64,000 nt of DNA from Anaerolentibacter hominis (GTDB taxonomy: Bacteria; Bacillota; Clostridia; Lachnospirales; Lachnospiraceae). The DNA lies in assembly GCF_032380675.1 (NCBI RefSeq), contig NZ_JAWDIX010000001.1, positions 558,001-622,000 of the forward strand, read 5' to 3'. Below the pieces are notes generated by a model. That model made no database searches and was not told where the DNA came from. It was given only the letters and a program-made list of their open reading frames with translations. Both the position numbers and the translations under genes were made by a program. Shown piece after piece: positions 17,358 through 26,418 of the stretch. Numbering within the stretch: position 1 is the stretch's first letter; each line of letters starts with the position of its first letter.

Positions 17358-17398
17358 GAAGGAGTTGCTGCAAATCGTTTGTTTGCCGCAGCTCCTTC
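17358..17398 (+). terminator. Intercistronic hairpin between kdgK and uxaB
   Basis: GAAGGAG-TTGC (17358-17368) pairs with GCAG-CTCCTTC (17388-17398), extended by GCAAA/TTTGC; no T-run follows, so an attenuator or mRNA-stabilising hairpin is more likely than a full terminator. Confidence 0.5.
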
Positions 17399-17438
17399 TC
17401 ATACGGATTAAAATAGTGAAGGGGAAGGTATCGGGAAG

Positions 17439-18908
17439 ATGAAGAAGGTAAACGAAACAGTGGAAAAGGTATACGGGAATTACCCGGAGAAAATTCTGCA
17501 ATTTGGAGAAGGGAATTTCCTGCGGGCTTTCGCGGACTGGATGATTGACAATGCCAACGAGGCGGGGGACTATCAGGGCAGTGTTGTGCTGTGCCAGCCG
17601 ATTGCCCAGGGTATGGGCGAAGTTATCAACAGCCAGGATGGAGTTTACACGCTGGTGATGAGAGGGATTGAGGATGGAGAGCCGGTTGAGAAGACGAAGA
17701 AGATCACATCGGTGTCCAGGTGCATCAATCCCTATGAAAACTATGAGGCGCTGATGGAATTGGCCAGAAGCGCAGATCTTGAGGTGGTTATCTCCAACAC
17801 CACGGAGGCGGGGATTGCCTACAGGGAAGGAGATAAGCTTGACGATGCTCCGCCGGCTTCTTTCCCGGCCAAGGTGACTGCTTTTCTTTATGAAAGATAC
17901 AAAGCTTTTAACGGAGACCCTGCACGGGGGCTGCTCTTCCTCCCGGTAGAGCTGATTGACCACAACGGCGAGAACTTAAAAAGGATCGTATTGCAATATG
18001 CGGCGGAATGGGATCTGGGACCGGAGTTCATCCGCTGGGTGGATGAGGATAATCACTTTACCAGCACTCTGGTAGACCGGATCGTGACCGGATATCCCAG
18101 GGATGAGGCAGAAGCCTTTGCACAGAAGCTTGGCTATGAAGATAATGTAATTGTGACCAGCGAACTTTTTAACCTGTGGGTGATCCAGGGTAAAAAAGAA
18201 TGGTCTGATATTCTGCCGATCCATAAGCACGGAGGCAACGTGATCTGGACGGAGGATGTGACGCCTTATAGAACCAGAAAGGTCCGCATATTAAACGGCG
18301 GCCACACCGGTACGGTTCTGGCGGCCTACCTCTCCGGCCATAATATTGTTCTGGATCTTATGAACGATAATTTGTTCAAAACTTATCTGGATAAGATGCT
18401 GTTTCAGGAGATTATTCCTACGCTTGACCTGCCGAAGGAAGAACTGGAAGAATTTGCAGGAGCGGTGGGAGCGCGGTTTGCTAACCCGTATATTAAGCAC
18501 AATCTTCTGGATATCTCTTTGAATTCCTGTTCGAAATTTAATGCCAGATGTCTTCCATCCCTGCTGGCCTATGTGGAGCGGATGGGAAAACTGCCGAAGC
18601 TTCTCACCTTCTCGCTGGCTGCCTTCATCAAGTTCTATCAGGGCAGGATGGAGGACGGCGTCTATATGGGCTGCCGGGCGGACGGCACCAAATATCAGAT
18701 CCGGGATGATGCGGAAGTTCTGGACTTTTTCTCAAAGGTCTGGGAGATCGGAACCCCGGTTACCATCGCAGCAGCGGTGCTCTCCAATGAGAGCTTCTGG
18801 AGCGGCAGGGATTTAACAGAGGTGGAAGGACTTGCAGATGCGGTGGCCGGGTATTTGTCTATGATGGAAACCAGCAATATTGCGGATGTAATTCAGGACA
18901 TTCTGTAG
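17439..18908 (+). CDS. uxaB: Tagaturonate reductase (altronate oxidoreductase)
   Basis: A 489-residue member of the polyol-specific long-chain dehydrogenase (mannitol dehydrogenase) family. It reduces tagaturonate to altronate with NADH in galacturonate breakdown. Features include the N-terminal FGEGNFLRAFADWMID motif, typical of UxaB rather than UxuB, and VRILNGGHTG near residue 285 in the C-terminal catalytic domain. Length agrees with E. coli UxaB (483). It lies between kdgK and uxaA in the same direction and is controlled by the upstream IclR operator through read-through. Confidence 0.93.
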   Translation: MKKVNETVEKVYGNYPEKILQFGEGNFLRAFADWMIDNANEAGDYQGSVVLCQPIAQGMGEVINSQDGVYTLVMRGIEDGEPVEKTKKITSVSRCINPYENYEALMELARSADLEVVISNTTEAGIAYREGDKLDDAPPASFPAKVTAFLYERYKAFNGDPARGLLFLPVELIDHNGENLKRIVLQYAAEWDLGPEFIRWVDEDNHFTSTLVDRIVTGYPRDEAEAFAQKLGYEDNVIVTSELFNLWVIQGKKEWSDILPIHKHGGNVIWTEDVTPYRTRKVRILNGGHTGTVLAAYLSGHNIVLDLMNDNLFKTYLDKMLFQEIIPTLDLPKEELEEFAGAVGARFANPYIKHNLLDISLNSCSKFNARCLPSLLAYVERMGKLPKLLTFSLAAFIKFYQGRMEDGVYMGCRADGTKYQIRDDAEVLDFFSKVWEIGTPVTIAAAVLSNESFWSGRDLTEVEGLADAVAGYLSMMETSNIADVIQDIL

Positions 18909-18959
18909 AGGATAACCGGGCGGTGTGCAAATGCCGCCGGCGGAGAAAGGTTCGGGAAA

Positions 18960-20453
18960 ATGGAAAAAAAGAAGCTGATACAGATTATGCCTGAGGACAG
19001 TGTGGCCGTAGCCCTGGAAGATTTTCCGGCAGGGGAGGTTCTGGAACTGAACGGTGAGACTGTCACTCTGACAGATCCGCTGCCCTTTGGCCACAAGGTG
19101 GCATTAAAGGATCTGCAGGAAGGGGATAACATAATTAAATATGGGCATCCCATCGGGCATGCGCTGTGTGATATAAAAAAGGGAAATCATATTCATACAC
19201 ATAATTTGAAGACCAATCTGGAAGGCGTGCTAAATTACAGCTATGGCGGCGGATTCAAAAGAGAGAGCGGCCAGCCGGCAGGGGCAAAATTTGACGGGTA
19301 CGTAAGACCGGACGGAAGAGTAGGTATACGCAATGAGCTGTGGATCATTCCTACGGTGGGCTGCGTGAATACCACGGCCAAGATTCTGGAAAAACAGGCG
19401 GGGGAGGCCCTGGGGGACAAAGTGGACGGGGTCTGTGCTTATACGCACCCTTACGGCTGCAGCCAGATGGGAGACGACCTGACAACGACCAGAATTCTGT
19501 TAAAGGGGTTGATTGAAAATCCCAACGCGGGCGGGGTATTAATTTTAAGCCTTGGCTGTGAAAATAACAACCTGGAAACCTTTCTCCCGTTCCTTGGAGA
19601 TTACGATAAAAACCGGGTTAAATTCCTGGTCACGCAGGAAGCGGAAAATGAGTATGAGGAGGGAATGGAGCTTCTCCGTTCCCTGGCTGACTATGCAGCC
19701 GGGTTTCACCGGGAACCGGTGGACGCATCTAAACTGGTGATTGGGTTTAAATGCGGCGGCTCCGACGCCTTTTCGGGCATTACCGCCAACGCCCTCTGCG
19801 GCAGGATCAATGACAAGCTGACGGCCTACGGGGGGACGACAATCCTTACCGAGGTGCCGGAGATGTTCGGAGCGGAAACGATTTTAATGGACCGGGCGGT
19901 GGACAAGGAAGTATTTGAGAAGGAAGTCGGGCTGATCAATAACTTTAAGCAGTATTTTATGGACCACCATCAGACGATCTATGAAAATCCGTCTCCGGGG
20001 AATAAAAAAGGCGGTATCAGTACCCTGGAAGAAAAGTCTCTTGGCTGTATCCAGAAGGGAGGGAAAGCCCCTGTGGTGGATGTGCTTGCCCTTGGGGAGC
20101 AGGCGGTAAAGAACGGCCTGAATCTCCTTACGGGACCGGGCAACGACCTGGTTTCCTGCACAAATCTGGCAGCCAGCGGCGCGCAGATCATCCTCTTTAC
20201 AACAGGCCGGGGCAACCCTTACGGGGGAGCGGTTCCTACGGTAAAGATCTCTTCCAACAGCAGGCTGTATGAGAGAAAGAAACACTGGATTGACTACAAT
20301 GCAGGAGTGATTCTGGAGGGAAAAGACTTTGAGGAAGCGGCGGATGAATTGTTTGAATATCTGTTAAAGCTGGCCTCGGGCAAGGTGCACACCCGCAATG
20401 AAGAGTATGGTTATAAAGAAATTGCGCTGTTTAAGAACGGTGTTACACTATAG
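18960..20453 (+). CDS. uxaA: Altronate dehydratase
   Basis: Dehydrates altronate to 2-keto-3-deoxygluconate. The 497 residues have an N-terminal SAF domain (about 10-85, with HKVALKDLQEGDNIIKYGHPIG) and a C-terminal UxaA domain with GYVRPDGRVGIRNELW, CAYTHPYGCSQMGDD and GFKCGGSDAFSGIT. In the family an iron cofactor is bound. It starts 51 bases after uxaB and ends 15 bases before uxaC, so the genes are co-transcribed. Confidence 0.95.
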   Translation: MEKKKLIQIMPEDSVAVALEDFPAGEVLELNGETVTLTDPLPFGHKVALKDLQEGDNIIKYGHPIGHALCDIKKGNHIHTHNLKTNLEGVLNYSYGGGFKRESGQPAGAKFDGYVRPDGRVGIRNELWIIPTVGCVNTTAKILEKQAGEALGDKVDGVCAYTHPYGCSQMGDDLTTTRILLKGLIENPNAGGVLILSLGCENNNLETFLPFLGDYDKNRVKFLVTQEAENEYEEGMELLRSLADYAAGFHREPVDASKLVIGFKCGGSDAFSGITANALCGRINDKLTAYGGTTILTEVPEMFGAETILMDRAVDKEVFEKEVGLINNFKQYFMDHHQTIYENPSPGNKKGGISTLEEKSLGCIQKGGKAPVVDVLALGEQAVKNGLNLLTGPGNDLVSCTNLAASGAQIILFTTGRGNPYGGAVPTVKISSNSRLYERKKHWIDYNAGVILEGKDFEEAADELFEYLLKLASGKVHTRNEEYGYKEIALFKNGVTL

Positions 20454-20468
20454 AAGGAGGACGTAACG

Positions 20469-21872
20469 ATGAAGGAATTTATGGGCAAAGATTTTCTGCT
20501 GTCCAATCCGACGGCTGTTAAGCTGTATGAAGATTATGCAAAGGATATGCCGATCTATGATTACCACTGCCATTTAAGCCCGAAGGAAATCTGGGAGAAT
20601 AAGCAGTTTGCCTCGATCACGGAAGTGTGGCTGGGAGGCGACCATTATAAGTGGCGTCAGATGAGGACCATGGGCATTGATGAAAAATATATTACCGGAG
20701 ATGCTTCGGACTATGAGAAGTTTTTGAAATGGGCGGAGACGATGCCATATCTGCTGGGCAATCCGCTCTATCATTGGACTCATCTGGAGCTGGCAAGGTT
20801 TTTCGGAATCACGAAACCCCTGAGCCCGGAGACGGCGGATGAAATATGGGAAAAAACCAATGCCGCCCTGGCGACGGAGGAGTTTAGGGCCAGAGGGTTG
20901 ATTGAGCGCTCTAATGTATATGCGGTCTGTACTACGGACGATCCTGCGGATACGCTGGAATATCACCAGAAGATCCGGCAGGAAGGGAAGATGAAGACTA
21001 AGGTTGTGCCCGCCATGCGGCCGGACAAGGCTCTCCAGCCGGAAAACGGAGCATTTGGGGAATATGTAACGAACCTTGCCGCAACTGCACAGATGGAGAT
21101 TGATACATACCAGGATTTTAAAGATGCGCTGAAGAAGCGGATTGCGTTTTTCAATGAGATGGGCTGCGGAGCCTGCGATCATGCCTTTAACTATATCCCT
21201 TATGAGGAGGGCAGCGAGAGCGAGGCGGAAGCTGTGTTCCAGAAGGGCAGAAAGGGAGAGGCGCTGAGTGTACGGGAGCAGGATTTATATAAGACGAATC
21301 TTATGCTGTTCCTGGCCGCGGAGTATAAGAAATACGACTGGGCTATGGAAATCCATGTGGCTGCCCTGCGGAACAACAACAGCCGGATGTTTGAAAAGCT
21401 GGGACCGGATACGGGATTTGATTCCATTAATGATTATAACTATGCGCCGGCTCTGTCAAAGCTGCTGGATGCTATGGATAAAAATGGAGAGCTGCCCAAG
21501 ACGATCCTGTTCAGCTTAAATCCCAGAGATAACTATATGATTGCCACCATGCTGGGAAATTTTCAGGGGGATGGTATTCCCGGAAAGATGCAGATGGGAA
21601 GCGCCTGGTGGTTCCTGGATCACAAATACGGCATGGAGGAGCAGATGCGCACCGTGATGACGGACAGTATGCTTTCTAAATTTACCGGTATGGTGACGGA
21701 TTCCAGAAGCTTTCTGTCTTACCCGAGACATGAATACTTCCGGAGGATTCTCTGCAACCTGATCGGTGAGCTGGTTGAAAACGGGGAGTATCCGGCGGAT
21801 ATGGACACCCTGGGCAAAATTGTTCAGGACATCTGCTTTCATAATGCAAAGAACTTTATTCCGGTGAAATAG
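20469..21872 (+). CDS. uxaC: Glucuronate isomerase (uronate isomerase)
   Basis: Interconverts D-glucuronate and fructuronate, or D-galacturonate and tagaturonate. The 467 residues match the amidohydrolase-related UxaC family; the N-terminal YDYHCHLSPKEI holds the metal-binding His-x-His, and a GSAWWF stretch with FLSYPRHEYFRR follows in the last third. GAAGGAGG precedes the ATG by eight bases. It is last in the kdgK-uxaBAC operon, which ends at a perfect terminator. With uxaB and uxaA it completes galacturonate conversion to KDG; mannonate genes (uxuAB) are not in the window. Confidence 0.95.
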   Translation: MKEFMGKDFLLSNPTAVKLYEDYAKDMPIYDYHCHLSPKEIWENKQFASITEVWLGGDHYKWRQMRTMGIDEKYITGDASDYEKFLKWAETMPYLLGNPLYHWTHLELARFFGITKPLSPETADEIWEKTNAALATEEFRARGLIERSNVYAVCTTDDPADTLEYHQKIRQEGKMKTKVVPAMRPDKALQPENGAFGEYVTNLAATAQMEIDTYQDFKDALKKRIAFFNEMGCGACDHAFNYIPYEEGSESEAEAVFQKGRKGEALSVREQDLYKTNLMLFLAAEYKKYDWAMEIHVAALRNNNSRMFEKLGPDTGFDSINDYNYAPALSKLLDAMDKNGELPKTILFSLNPRDNYMIATMLGNFQGDGIPGKMQMGSAWWFLDHKYGMEEQMRTVMTDSMLSKFTGMVTDSRSFLSYPRHEYFRRILCNLIGELVENGEYPADMDTLGKIVQDICFHNAKNFIPVK

Positions 21873-21876
21873 CAAG

Positions 21877-21916
21877 AAAAAAGTTGCTGCAGCCAACAGG
21901 CTGCAGCAACTTTTTT
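21877..21916 (+). terminator. Terminator of the uxa operon
   Basis: Perfect 18-base arms (21877-21894 and 21899-21916) around loop AACA, ending in TTTTTT; it starts five bases after the uxaC stop. Confidence 0.95.
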
Positions 21917-22088
21917 ATTACACAAGGAAGTTCTCCAAACTTTCCTCGTATGTAATAAAAATATTCTATGCACACTCGCGTAAGAGGAGAACGTCAGCGA
22001 AGCTGACTACGCTCGGCGCGCAAAGCGTACAAGCCCCTCAAAGATTGAAGGGTTAGGGGAGCCACTATGGGCTTGCCCACTTTGTTCT
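21911..22088. repeat. Dispersed palindromic element, copy A2
   Basis: Head hairpin is an imperfect version of the family palindrome (GGAAGTTctccaAACTTTCC core). The body carries inner hairpins GTCAGCgaaGCTGAC and CCCCTCAAAGATTGAAGGG and ends at CCCACTTTGTTC, closely matching copy A3 over about 125 bases. It lies between converging uxaC and deoC. Confidence 0.85.
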
Positions 22089-22096
22089 GTAGTAAA

Positions 22097-22837
22097 TCAG
22101 ATCTCGGAAGGTAAAATCAAAGTGCCTTCTTTTTCGCGCTTCCTTGCTTCCTCCAGAATTGTTTCTGTACTCCTGGTTCCAATGCGGATGGTACCCGTTG
22201 CCAATACAGCAAGAGCGGCGTCCAGTGTGCGGACTCCGCCGGCCGCCTTTACATTTACCTTCGGGCTGCAGGAGGAACGCATTGTCTTCAGATCTTCTAT
22301 TTTGGCGCCGCCTGGAGCGTAACCGGTGGATGTCTTTACAAAATCCACACCGGCCCGCTCTGCAATTTCGCAGGCCTTTACAATTTGCTCTGCAGTCAGA
22401 TAGTAATTTTCAAAGATTACCTTTAAATGGACATTTCTTTCATGAGCCGCCTCACAGAGCAGCTTTAATTCATTTTCCACGTAATCATATTCCCCGGATA
22501 AAAAGCGGGCGACGTTCATGACCACATCTACTTCTACGGCGCCTTTTGCGATGGCGTCCTCCACCTCAAAAAGTTTTGATTCTGTGGTTGCGGTACCATG
22601 CGGGAAAGCAATCACCGTGGTAACTAAAACACCGGAATCCTCCAGTACCCGGCAGGCGACCGGAAGATCGGACGGCCTTACGCAGACGGAAATACATTCA
22701 TACGCTTTCGCCAGTTCGCATCCTTCGATCAGCTCCTGGACCGTGATATCCGGGCGGAGAAGAGAGTGGTCAATTGTCTGGGCCACCTCCCTGGCCGTGA
22801 TACGTTCGCCTGGTTTAAAACATCGTATCGTGCTCAT
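22097..22837 (-). CDS. deoC: Deoxyribose-phosphate aldolase (first copy)
   Basis: Class I aldolase that splits 2-deoxyribose-5-phosphate into acetaldehyde and glyceraldehyde-3-phosphate. The 246 residues show the Schiff-base Lys in VDFVKTSTGYAPGG, the second active-site Lys in VNVKAAGGVRT, and VEVDVVMNV. ATG 22837 is preceded by GGAGG six bases upstream. It lies downstream of the DeoR-type regulator in the same direction, and a second, diverged deoC (28781-29446) sits at the far end of the divergent transport operon. The phosphate site (GTRSTE) differs from copy two (GTSRIV), so substrates may differ. Confidence 0.92.
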   Translation of the reverse strand: MSTIRCFKPGERITAREVAQTIDHSLLRPDITVQELIEGCELAKAYECISVCVRPSDLPVACRVLEDSGVLVTTVIAFPHGTATTESKLFEVEDAIAKGAVEVDVVMNVARFLSGEYDYVENELKLLCEAAHERNVHLKVIFENYYLTAEQIVKACEIAERAGVDFVKTSTGYAPGGAKIEDLKTMRSSCSPKVNVKAAGGVRTLDAALAVLATGTIRIGTRSTETILEEARKREKEGTLILPSEI

Positions 22838-22901
22838 AATAACCTCCATTCTGGAGCAAATGCTCCCATATCAACGAAGTACCGGAAGGCAGCACAAGCA
22901 G

Positions 22902-23678
22902 CTATGCCATGAACAGCCGAATCCCCATTTCCTTTATCCGTTCCTGCCATTCCTCCGGCAGAGCGCTGTCTGTAATGACAGTATCAAAATCCTTGAGTAC
23001 GGCAAAATAAGATGATTTTACCGTCCCAAACTTGGAAGAGTCGGCCAGAAGTATCTTCTCCATACCAGAGGCCAGAACTGCCTGCTTTGTAGGGACTTCA
23101 TAATTGTTGGCGCATGTGATTCCCAGCTCTTCATGTACGCCTGCCGCGGAAATAAATATCTTCGTGGCCCGCAGAGAGCGGAGAAAGGCTATCCCCTCAG
23201 GATTCTCAAACATCTGGGTATTTGGATGATAATATCCTCCGGCAAAGGCCAGTGTGATATTCGGCATCGAAGCAACACTGTTGAGAATGTTCAGATTGTA
23301 GCAGATCACGGTTGCTTTCAGATTATAATTCAGGGCAGCGGCCAGCTTTTCGGTAGTGGTACCGGTGTCTATTACGATGACTTCATCTTCTTCAATCAGT
23401 GAAGCCGCCAGCCTCCCTATTCGTTCTTTTTCCTCATTCATGGAAATCTGCGCATGTGTCAAACTGTAGTCGCTGTCTGAACTGTTTGTATAACCAGGAT
23501 TAAAAAATGCGGCCCCATGTACCGTATTGATTGCATTCTCTTCCGTGAGCAGTTTTAAATCCCTGCGGATTGTCATCTCTGATACATTCATCTCTTCAGC
23601 CAGTTCCCGTACGGTGCTGCCGCCTTTATCTTTGATAATCTCCAAAATCCGGTTAATTCGATTATAGCGTTTGTTCAT
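22902..23678 (-). CDS. DeoR-family transcriptional regulator
   Basis: A 258-residue regulator with an N-terminal DeoR winged helix (INRILEIIKDKGGSTVRELAEEMNVSEMTIRRDL region, residues 7-40, then VHGAAFF) and a sugar-phosphate-binding C-terminal domain (IDTGTTTEKLAAAL). ATG 23678 matches the family start but has only a weak AAAGAAAG ribosome site; the frame is open to 23738. It is divergent from the MBL-ABC-deoC operon and co-directional with deoC copy one. Inverted operator-like repeats fill the shared promoter region, suggesting control of both directions by a phosphosugar. Confidence 0.9.
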   Translation of the reverse strand: MNKRYNRINRILEIIKDKGGSTVRELAEEMNVSEMTIRRDLKLLTEENAINTVHGAAFFNPGYTNSSDSDYSLTHAQISMNEEKERIGRLAASLIEEDEVIVIDTGTTTEKLAAALNYNLKATVICYNLNILNSVASMPNITLAFAGGYYHPNTQMFENPEGIAFLRSLRATKIFISAAGVHEELGITCANNYEVPTKQAVLASGMEKILLADSSKFGTVKSSYFAVLKDFDTVITDSALPEEWQERIKEMGIRLFMA

Positions 23679-23892
23679 CTTTCTTTCATATGACTTTGCG
23701 CATACAAGCCATATCTCTCCTTCCCTGGTGCGTATCATAAGTTTGAATAGTTCGTTTGACTGAGGACTGCCCGTATCTGTCCATATATGCTGTTACCAAG
23801 CCGCGTTATCAGAGGCAAAACAGAACTATTACTATCAATATACCCATAGGATAAAACTTTTCAAAGAGCTTGTCAAATTAAGAACTGTTAGT

Positions 23893-23922
23893 ATTATAAC
23901 ACTTTTATGTTAAAAATTGCAA
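23893..23922 (-). promoter_or_regulatory. Promoter of deoR-deoC
   Basis: Minus strand: -35 TTGCAA (23917-23922), 18-base spacer, -10 TATAAT (23893-23898). The spacer contains one operator arm (23898-23912). Confidence 0.75.
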
Positions 23923-23993
23923 TATTATGTTTGAGTATGTTATTATAACAAATTATTATGGCAAAATCATTAATAATATAACATAAAAGTGTT
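23898..23993. promoter_or_regulatory. Paired inverted operator sites in the deoR/MBL divergent promoter
   Basis: AACACTTTTATGTTA (23898-23912) recurs as its exact reverse complement at 23979-23993, centre-to-centre 81 bases. Between them is an 11-base palindrome GTTATTATAAC (23939-23949). One arm lies within the deoR promoter, the other overlaps the -35 of the MBL operon. This layout suits a looping repressor, probably the DeoR protein encoded alongside. Confidence 0.75.
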
Positions 23994-24020
23994 GCAAACA
24001 TGAGAAAAATGTTATAATAT
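23992..24020 (+). promoter_or_regulatory. Promoter of the MBL-ABC-deoC operon
   Basis: -35 TTGCAA (23992-23997), 17-base spacer, -10 TAATAT (24015-24020); the -35 overlaps an operator arm. About 130 bases of leader follow. Confidence 0.75.
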
Positions 24021-24154
24021 AATAAAAAATAGGTGTGAATACAACAAAAAGTTACAAAAAAGCATGAATTCCGGATGCAATAGCTTGCTTGATAACAATA
24101 AATGTTACAAATAATAGAGCATTTCAGATGGAATGAAAGGGAGAGAGGATTAGA

Positions 24155-24877
24155 ATGTTACGATTTTTTGGATATGGCAGTGCCTTTAATACGAAATTAG
24201 GCTGCAACAGTGCGTTTTTTCAAATTGGAACAGATGTAATTGTGTTTGACCAGGGCGGAGATGTGCTGCCAAAGATGCTGGAAAAAAACATTTTCGAGGG
24301 TATGACACAGGTCCACTTCTTTATTACTCACATGCACGGAGATCATGTGGGCGGGCTGGCCAATGCGGTTCTCTGTCTTTACAGTACGGTCTACCGGCAT
24401 AAGCCAGATAAGATTTGGGTACATTTCCCCAACCCCAAGCTCCAGGATTTTATTGAAATGCAGGGAGTTACACGTGACAAATATACATTCTGCACCGACG
24501 TCGAGGGGGAAGTCCAATTAGATGATCCAAAAGAGAAACTCTTCTATTCCTTTGAACGGACGCAGCATGAACCCATATTCGGAGAAGATATGTATGGATT
24601 TGATATGGAGGCGCCGGGAAAATTTCACTTGTTCTACAGCGGAGATTCCAGCCGCATCAATCCAAAACTTATGGACATAGACAAGTATACCCATGTTTAT
24701 CATGAGGTGAGTATGAATCCCAAGGCAGTTGTTCATACCCAGTTTGAGAAGCTGGTGGAATTTACAAAAGAGTTTACACCAGAACAGAGGAAAAAGGTTC
24801 ATCTGATGCATCTGGAAGATATCTTCGACTATGAAAAGGCCAGAAATGCAGGTTTTTCCATCGTATGCGATGATTAA
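24155..24877 (+). CDS. MBL-fold metallo-hydrolase, RNase Z-like
   Basis: A 240-residue metallo-beta-lactamase-fold protein. The zinc motif THMHGDH gives H59, H61, D63 and H64; later ligands are likely the Asp of FYSGDSS and His of HLMHLED. No signal peptide is seen, so it is cytosolic. It heads an operon with a ribose-type ABC importer and deoC, directly after a regulated promoter and a GGGAGAGAGGA ribosome site. In this setting a phosphodiesterase, lactonase or nucleotide-sugar hydrolase that prepares the imported substrate is conceivable, but the sequence does not decide the substrate. Confidence 0.8.
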   Translation: MLRFFGYGSAFNTKLGCNSAFFQIGTDVIVFDQGGDVLPKMLEKNIFEGMTQVHFFITHMHGDHVGGLANAVLCLYSTVYRHKPDKIWVHFPNPKLQDFIEMQGVTRDKYTFCTDVEGEVQLDDPKEKLFYSFERTQHEPIFGEDMYGFDMEAPGKFHLFYSGDSSRINPKLMDIDKYTHVYHEVSMNPKAVVHTQFEKLVEFTKEFTPEQRKKVHLMHLEDIFDYEKARNAGFSIVCDD

Positions 24878-24907
24878 TAATAGCTAAAAGAAGGGCGGTG
24901 ACGTAAC

Positions 24908-26416
24908 ATGCAGGCGGGTACGGAGAATGACTATAAGCTGCAGCTTTCCCATATTACTAAGGTTTTCCCGGGAGTTAAGGCACTGGACGACGTGACAATC
25001 AATGTGCGCCGGGGCAAGGTTCACTCGATCGTGGGGGAAAATGGAGCCGGGAAATCTACAATGATGAAGATTCTTGACGGCATCTACCATGCCGACGGCG
25101 GGGAGGTCCTGATTGACGGCAAAGAAGTGGAAATCCGGAATCCTAAAATGGCGGCAAGTCTTGGGATCGCGATGATTCATCAGGAGCTGGCATTTTGTCC
25201 CAATATGACGATAGAGGAAAATTTTGTACTGAACAAACAGCCGCTGATAAAGGGAACCCGTTTTATCGACTGGAAGAGAGTGACCAGGGAAACGAAAGCT
25301 ATCCTGGAGGAGGAAGGAATTCCGTATTCTCCCAAAACTCTGTTAAAGGATATTTCCATTTCCGACATACAGCTGCTGGAAATCATCAAGGCTACTTCCG
25401 CCAACGCGCAGATCATTATAATGGATGAGCCCACCTCCTCCCTGACCCAGCATGAGACGGCAAGATTATTTGACAAGATAAGGGCTCTGAGGGAAAAAGG
25501 CTACACCATCCTGTACATATCTCATAAAATGGACGAGATATTTGAACTGAGTGACGATATCACCGTAATGCGGGATGGACGAAGTGTGAAGACAATGCGG
25601 GCCGACGAAGTGACCAGGGATGAATTAATCTCTCTCATGGTGGGCAGAACCATTTCCGATGTGTATCCGACGAGAGAATCCAAGATCGGAGATATTTACT
25701 TCGAGGCGAAAAACTTAAGCTGCGGAAAGCTTTATCAGGATATCAGCTTCAATGTGCGCCAGGGCGAAATTGTCGGACTGGCAGGGCTGGTGGGGGCAGG
25801 CAGAACCGAGATCGTGAGAGCAATCTCCGGCCTGGACCCATGTGACAGCGGAGAAGTCTATATAAATGGAAGCAAAATTGATTTCAGCTCGGTGTCCAGA
25901 GCGATTGACAACGGCATCATGATGGTGACAGAGGACCGAAGAAAATATGGATTTGCGCCGCTTGCCTCGATCAAGGACAACATAGTGGTGGCGTCCCTGA
26001 AACGCTGTTCCCGCTGGGGCTTTGTACAGGATAAGAAAATGGATCAGGAGGTCGTGTACTACTTTGACCGTATGCGCATCAAGGCGCCGGGCATGGATAC
26101 ACAGCTTTATGCCTTAAGCGGAGGCAATCAGCAGAAGGTTGTTTTTGCCAAGTGGCTGATGGCCGGACCCAGGCTGCTGATTCTGGATGAGCCTACGAGG
26201 GGAATCGACATCGGTGCGAAATATGAAATCTATAAGATTATGAACGAGCTGATAGAAGAAGGAATTTCAATTATAATGATTTCTTCGGAATTACCGGAAC
26301 TGCTTGGGATGTGCGACCGGATCTATGTGGTCTGCGAGGGGCGTATCCAGGGCGAGGTGGCGAGAGACGAATTTAATCAGGAAGTTATTATGAACTATGC
26401 GACGGGAGGAGAATAA
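24908..26416 (+). CDS. Sugar ABC importer, duplicated ATP-binding subunit (RbsA/MglA type)
   Basis: The 502 residues hold two ATPase domains, as usual for CUT2 importers. Domain one (about 8-245) has the Walker A GENGAGKST and IIMDEPTSSL; domain two (about 255-500) has a degenerate Walker A GLVGAGRTE, LSGGNQQK and LILDEPTRGID. It energises uptake through the permease encoded three bases downstream. The family handles ribose, galactose, nucleosides or autoinducer-2. With two deoC genes and a DeoR regulator around it, a deoxyribose-like or deoxynucleoside substrate is favoured. Confidence 0.93.
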   Translation: MQAGTENDYKLQLSHITKVFPGVKALDDVTINVRRGKVHSIVGENGAGKSTMMKILDGIYHADGGEVLIDGKEVEIRNPKMAASLGIAMIHQELAFCPNMTIEENFVLNKQPLIKGTRFIDWKRVTRETKAILEEEGIPYSPKTLLKDISISDIQLLEIIKATSANAQIIIMDEPTSSLTQHETARLFDKIRALREKGYTILYISHKMDEIFELSDDITVMRDGRSVKTMRADEVTRDELISLMVGRTISDVYPTRESKIGDIYFEAKNLSCGKLYQDISFNVRQGEIVGLAGLVGAGRTEIVRAISGLDPCDSGEVYINGSKIDFSSVSRAIDNGIMMVTEDRRKYGFAPLASIKDNIVVASLKRCSRWGFVQDKKMDQEVVYYFDRMRIKAPGMDTQLYALSGGNQQKVVFAKWLMAGPRLLILDEPTRGIDIGAKYEIYKIMNELIEEGISIIMISSELPELLGMCDRIYVVCEGRIQGEVARDEFNQEVIMNYATGGE

Positions 26417-26418
26417 GA

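Noticed and set aside
24095..24118. Possible second Rex site (TTGATAACA...TGTTACAA) before the MBL gene
   Set aside because: Half-site spacing and sequence deviate from TTGTTAANNNNTTAACAA; similarity is too weak.
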